Below, in pieces: positions 7,758-8,201 of a DNA stretch of 8,201 bases. Position 1 is the first letter of the stretch. Every line of letters starts with the position of its first letter. The stretch comes from Methylobacterium sp. (GTDB lineage: Bacteria; Pseudomonadota; Alphaproteobacteria; Rhizobiales; Beijerinckiaceae): the NCBI GenBank assembly GCA_021154065.1, contig JAJKJG010000084.1, forward strand, positions 1 through 8,201, given 5' to 3'. The notes beneath the pieces were generated by a model. It made no database searches. It saw only the letters and a list, made by a program, of their open reading frames with translations, and had not been told where the DNA came from. The position numbers and the translations under genes are program-made.

Positions 7758-8201
7758 TTACAGCGCCCGCACCCGCGGCTCGGCGCGCGTCTCGAGCATG
7801 AGGTGCGTCAGCGCCCAGACGAGCGCGTCGAGGCGGTCGGGCGAGCGCCCGCCCGACAGGCCGACGGCTGAGAAGTCGCACATCTCGTCCTCGAGCGCCG
7901 GGTAGGCGCCGGCGTGGCGCACGCGCCCCTGCCGGTAGAGGGCCGAGACCGGCTCGGCGCGGGCGTGCTTGCCGCGCGTCGCGACGACCGCCGTCACCGG
8001 CACGCCCGGATCGACGAGGCGCACCACCGCCGCGACCATGTCGCCACCCTGGTTGACCTCGGCGACGAGCGCGTCGGCCTTCAAGGCCCGGTAGAGCGCG
8101 ACGGCCCGCGCCGCCCAGGCCTCGGGCTCCGCCCCCGAGACGGTCTCGTCGGCGAGGACATAGCCCATGCCGCCGGCATCGATCCCGGCCGCAATGATGC
8201 C
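7758..8201 (-). CDS. Large terminase subunit, C-terminal nuclease domain (phage/GTA type), partial
   Basis: The last 147 residues of a DNA-packaging ATPase/nuclease; the gene enters from the right edge and its N-terminal ATPase half is outside the window. The fragment is the RNase H-like nuclease domain: a strand 'GYVLADETVSG', then 'ALVAEVNQGGD' with the acidic Glu48 of the fragment, 'RGKHARAEPVSALYRQGRVRHAG', 'LEDEMCDF', and 'SPDRLDALVWALTHLML' with the last catalytic Asp (D122 or D125). These match terminases that cut and package DNA in headful phages and in alphaproteobacterial gene transfer agents (RcGTA g2-like). The frame is intact to a TAA at 7758-7760. An internal ATG at 8168 is not a true start because the similarity continues upstream. 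A portal gene would be expected next; a DUF3750 gene is found instead. Confidence 0.85.
   Translation of the reverse strand, partial: GIIAAGIDAGGMGYVLADETVSGAEPEAWAARAVALYRALKADALVAEVNQGGDMVAAVVRLVDPGVPVTAVVATRGKHARAEPVSALYRQGRVRHAGAYPALEDEMCDFSAVGLSGGRSPDRLDALVWALTHLMLETRAEPRVRAL

Noticed and set aside
7711..7881. Upstream start for DUF3750 at 7881
   Set aside because: It would overlap the terminase coding end, and the extension is Arg-rich shadow sequence lying before the natural membrane helix.

Overview
The window is very GC-rich and densely coding. Its gene content suggests a chromosome segment of an alphaproteobacterium, probably of the order Hyphomicrobiales (Rhizobiales). Support comes from a fused double-ATPase peptide importer subunit, a DUF3309 mini-membrane protein behind what looks like an EcfG-type general-stress promoter, MeaB, DUF3750, and a terminase resembling those of alphaproteobacterial gene transfer agents. 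The taxonomic call is inference: there is no rRNA or marker gene here.

Left part (1-3432). A minus-strand pair encodes pyroglutamyl-peptidase I (starting with TTG at 2133) and, 31 bases downstream, a YejF-like double ABC ATPase that runs off the left edge. Importing oligopeptides and trimming their N-terminal pyroglutamate could belong to one peptide-use function. Divergent to it, a 52-residue DUF3309 membrane protein (2248-2406) sits behind a GGAAC-N17-AGTT promoter-like element. It converges on meaB (minus strand, 2452-3432), with a perfect 9-bp-stem hairpin between the two stops.

Middle part (3606-6912). This is the most unusual block, three plus-strand genes: a papain-like cysteine protease of the AvrRpt2/C70 kind with Q-C-H-D residues in place; a 185-residue protein of unknown function starting one base after the protease stop; and, after a 96-base gap with its own strong ribosome binding site, a secreted 658-residue protein. 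The latter combines a signal peptide, a LamG/concanavalin-like domain, an M23 metallopeptidase domain and a C-terminal ricin-type beta-trefoil with three 47-residue repeats. The secreted gene uses codons that are scarce in its neighbours (TTA, ATA, AAA, ATT), which suggests horizontal transfer. The block may be an accessory locus for acting on cell walls or host glycans; that is a hypothesis.

Right part (6955-8201). On the minus strand, the C-terminal 147 residues of a phage/GTA-type large terminase enter from the right edge, followed after 47 bases by a DUF3750 membrane-anchored protein. A portal gene, which would normally follow the terminase, is not there.

No rRNA, tRNA, CRISPR array or insertion sequence was seen, and no stretch over 300 bases lacks a gene.
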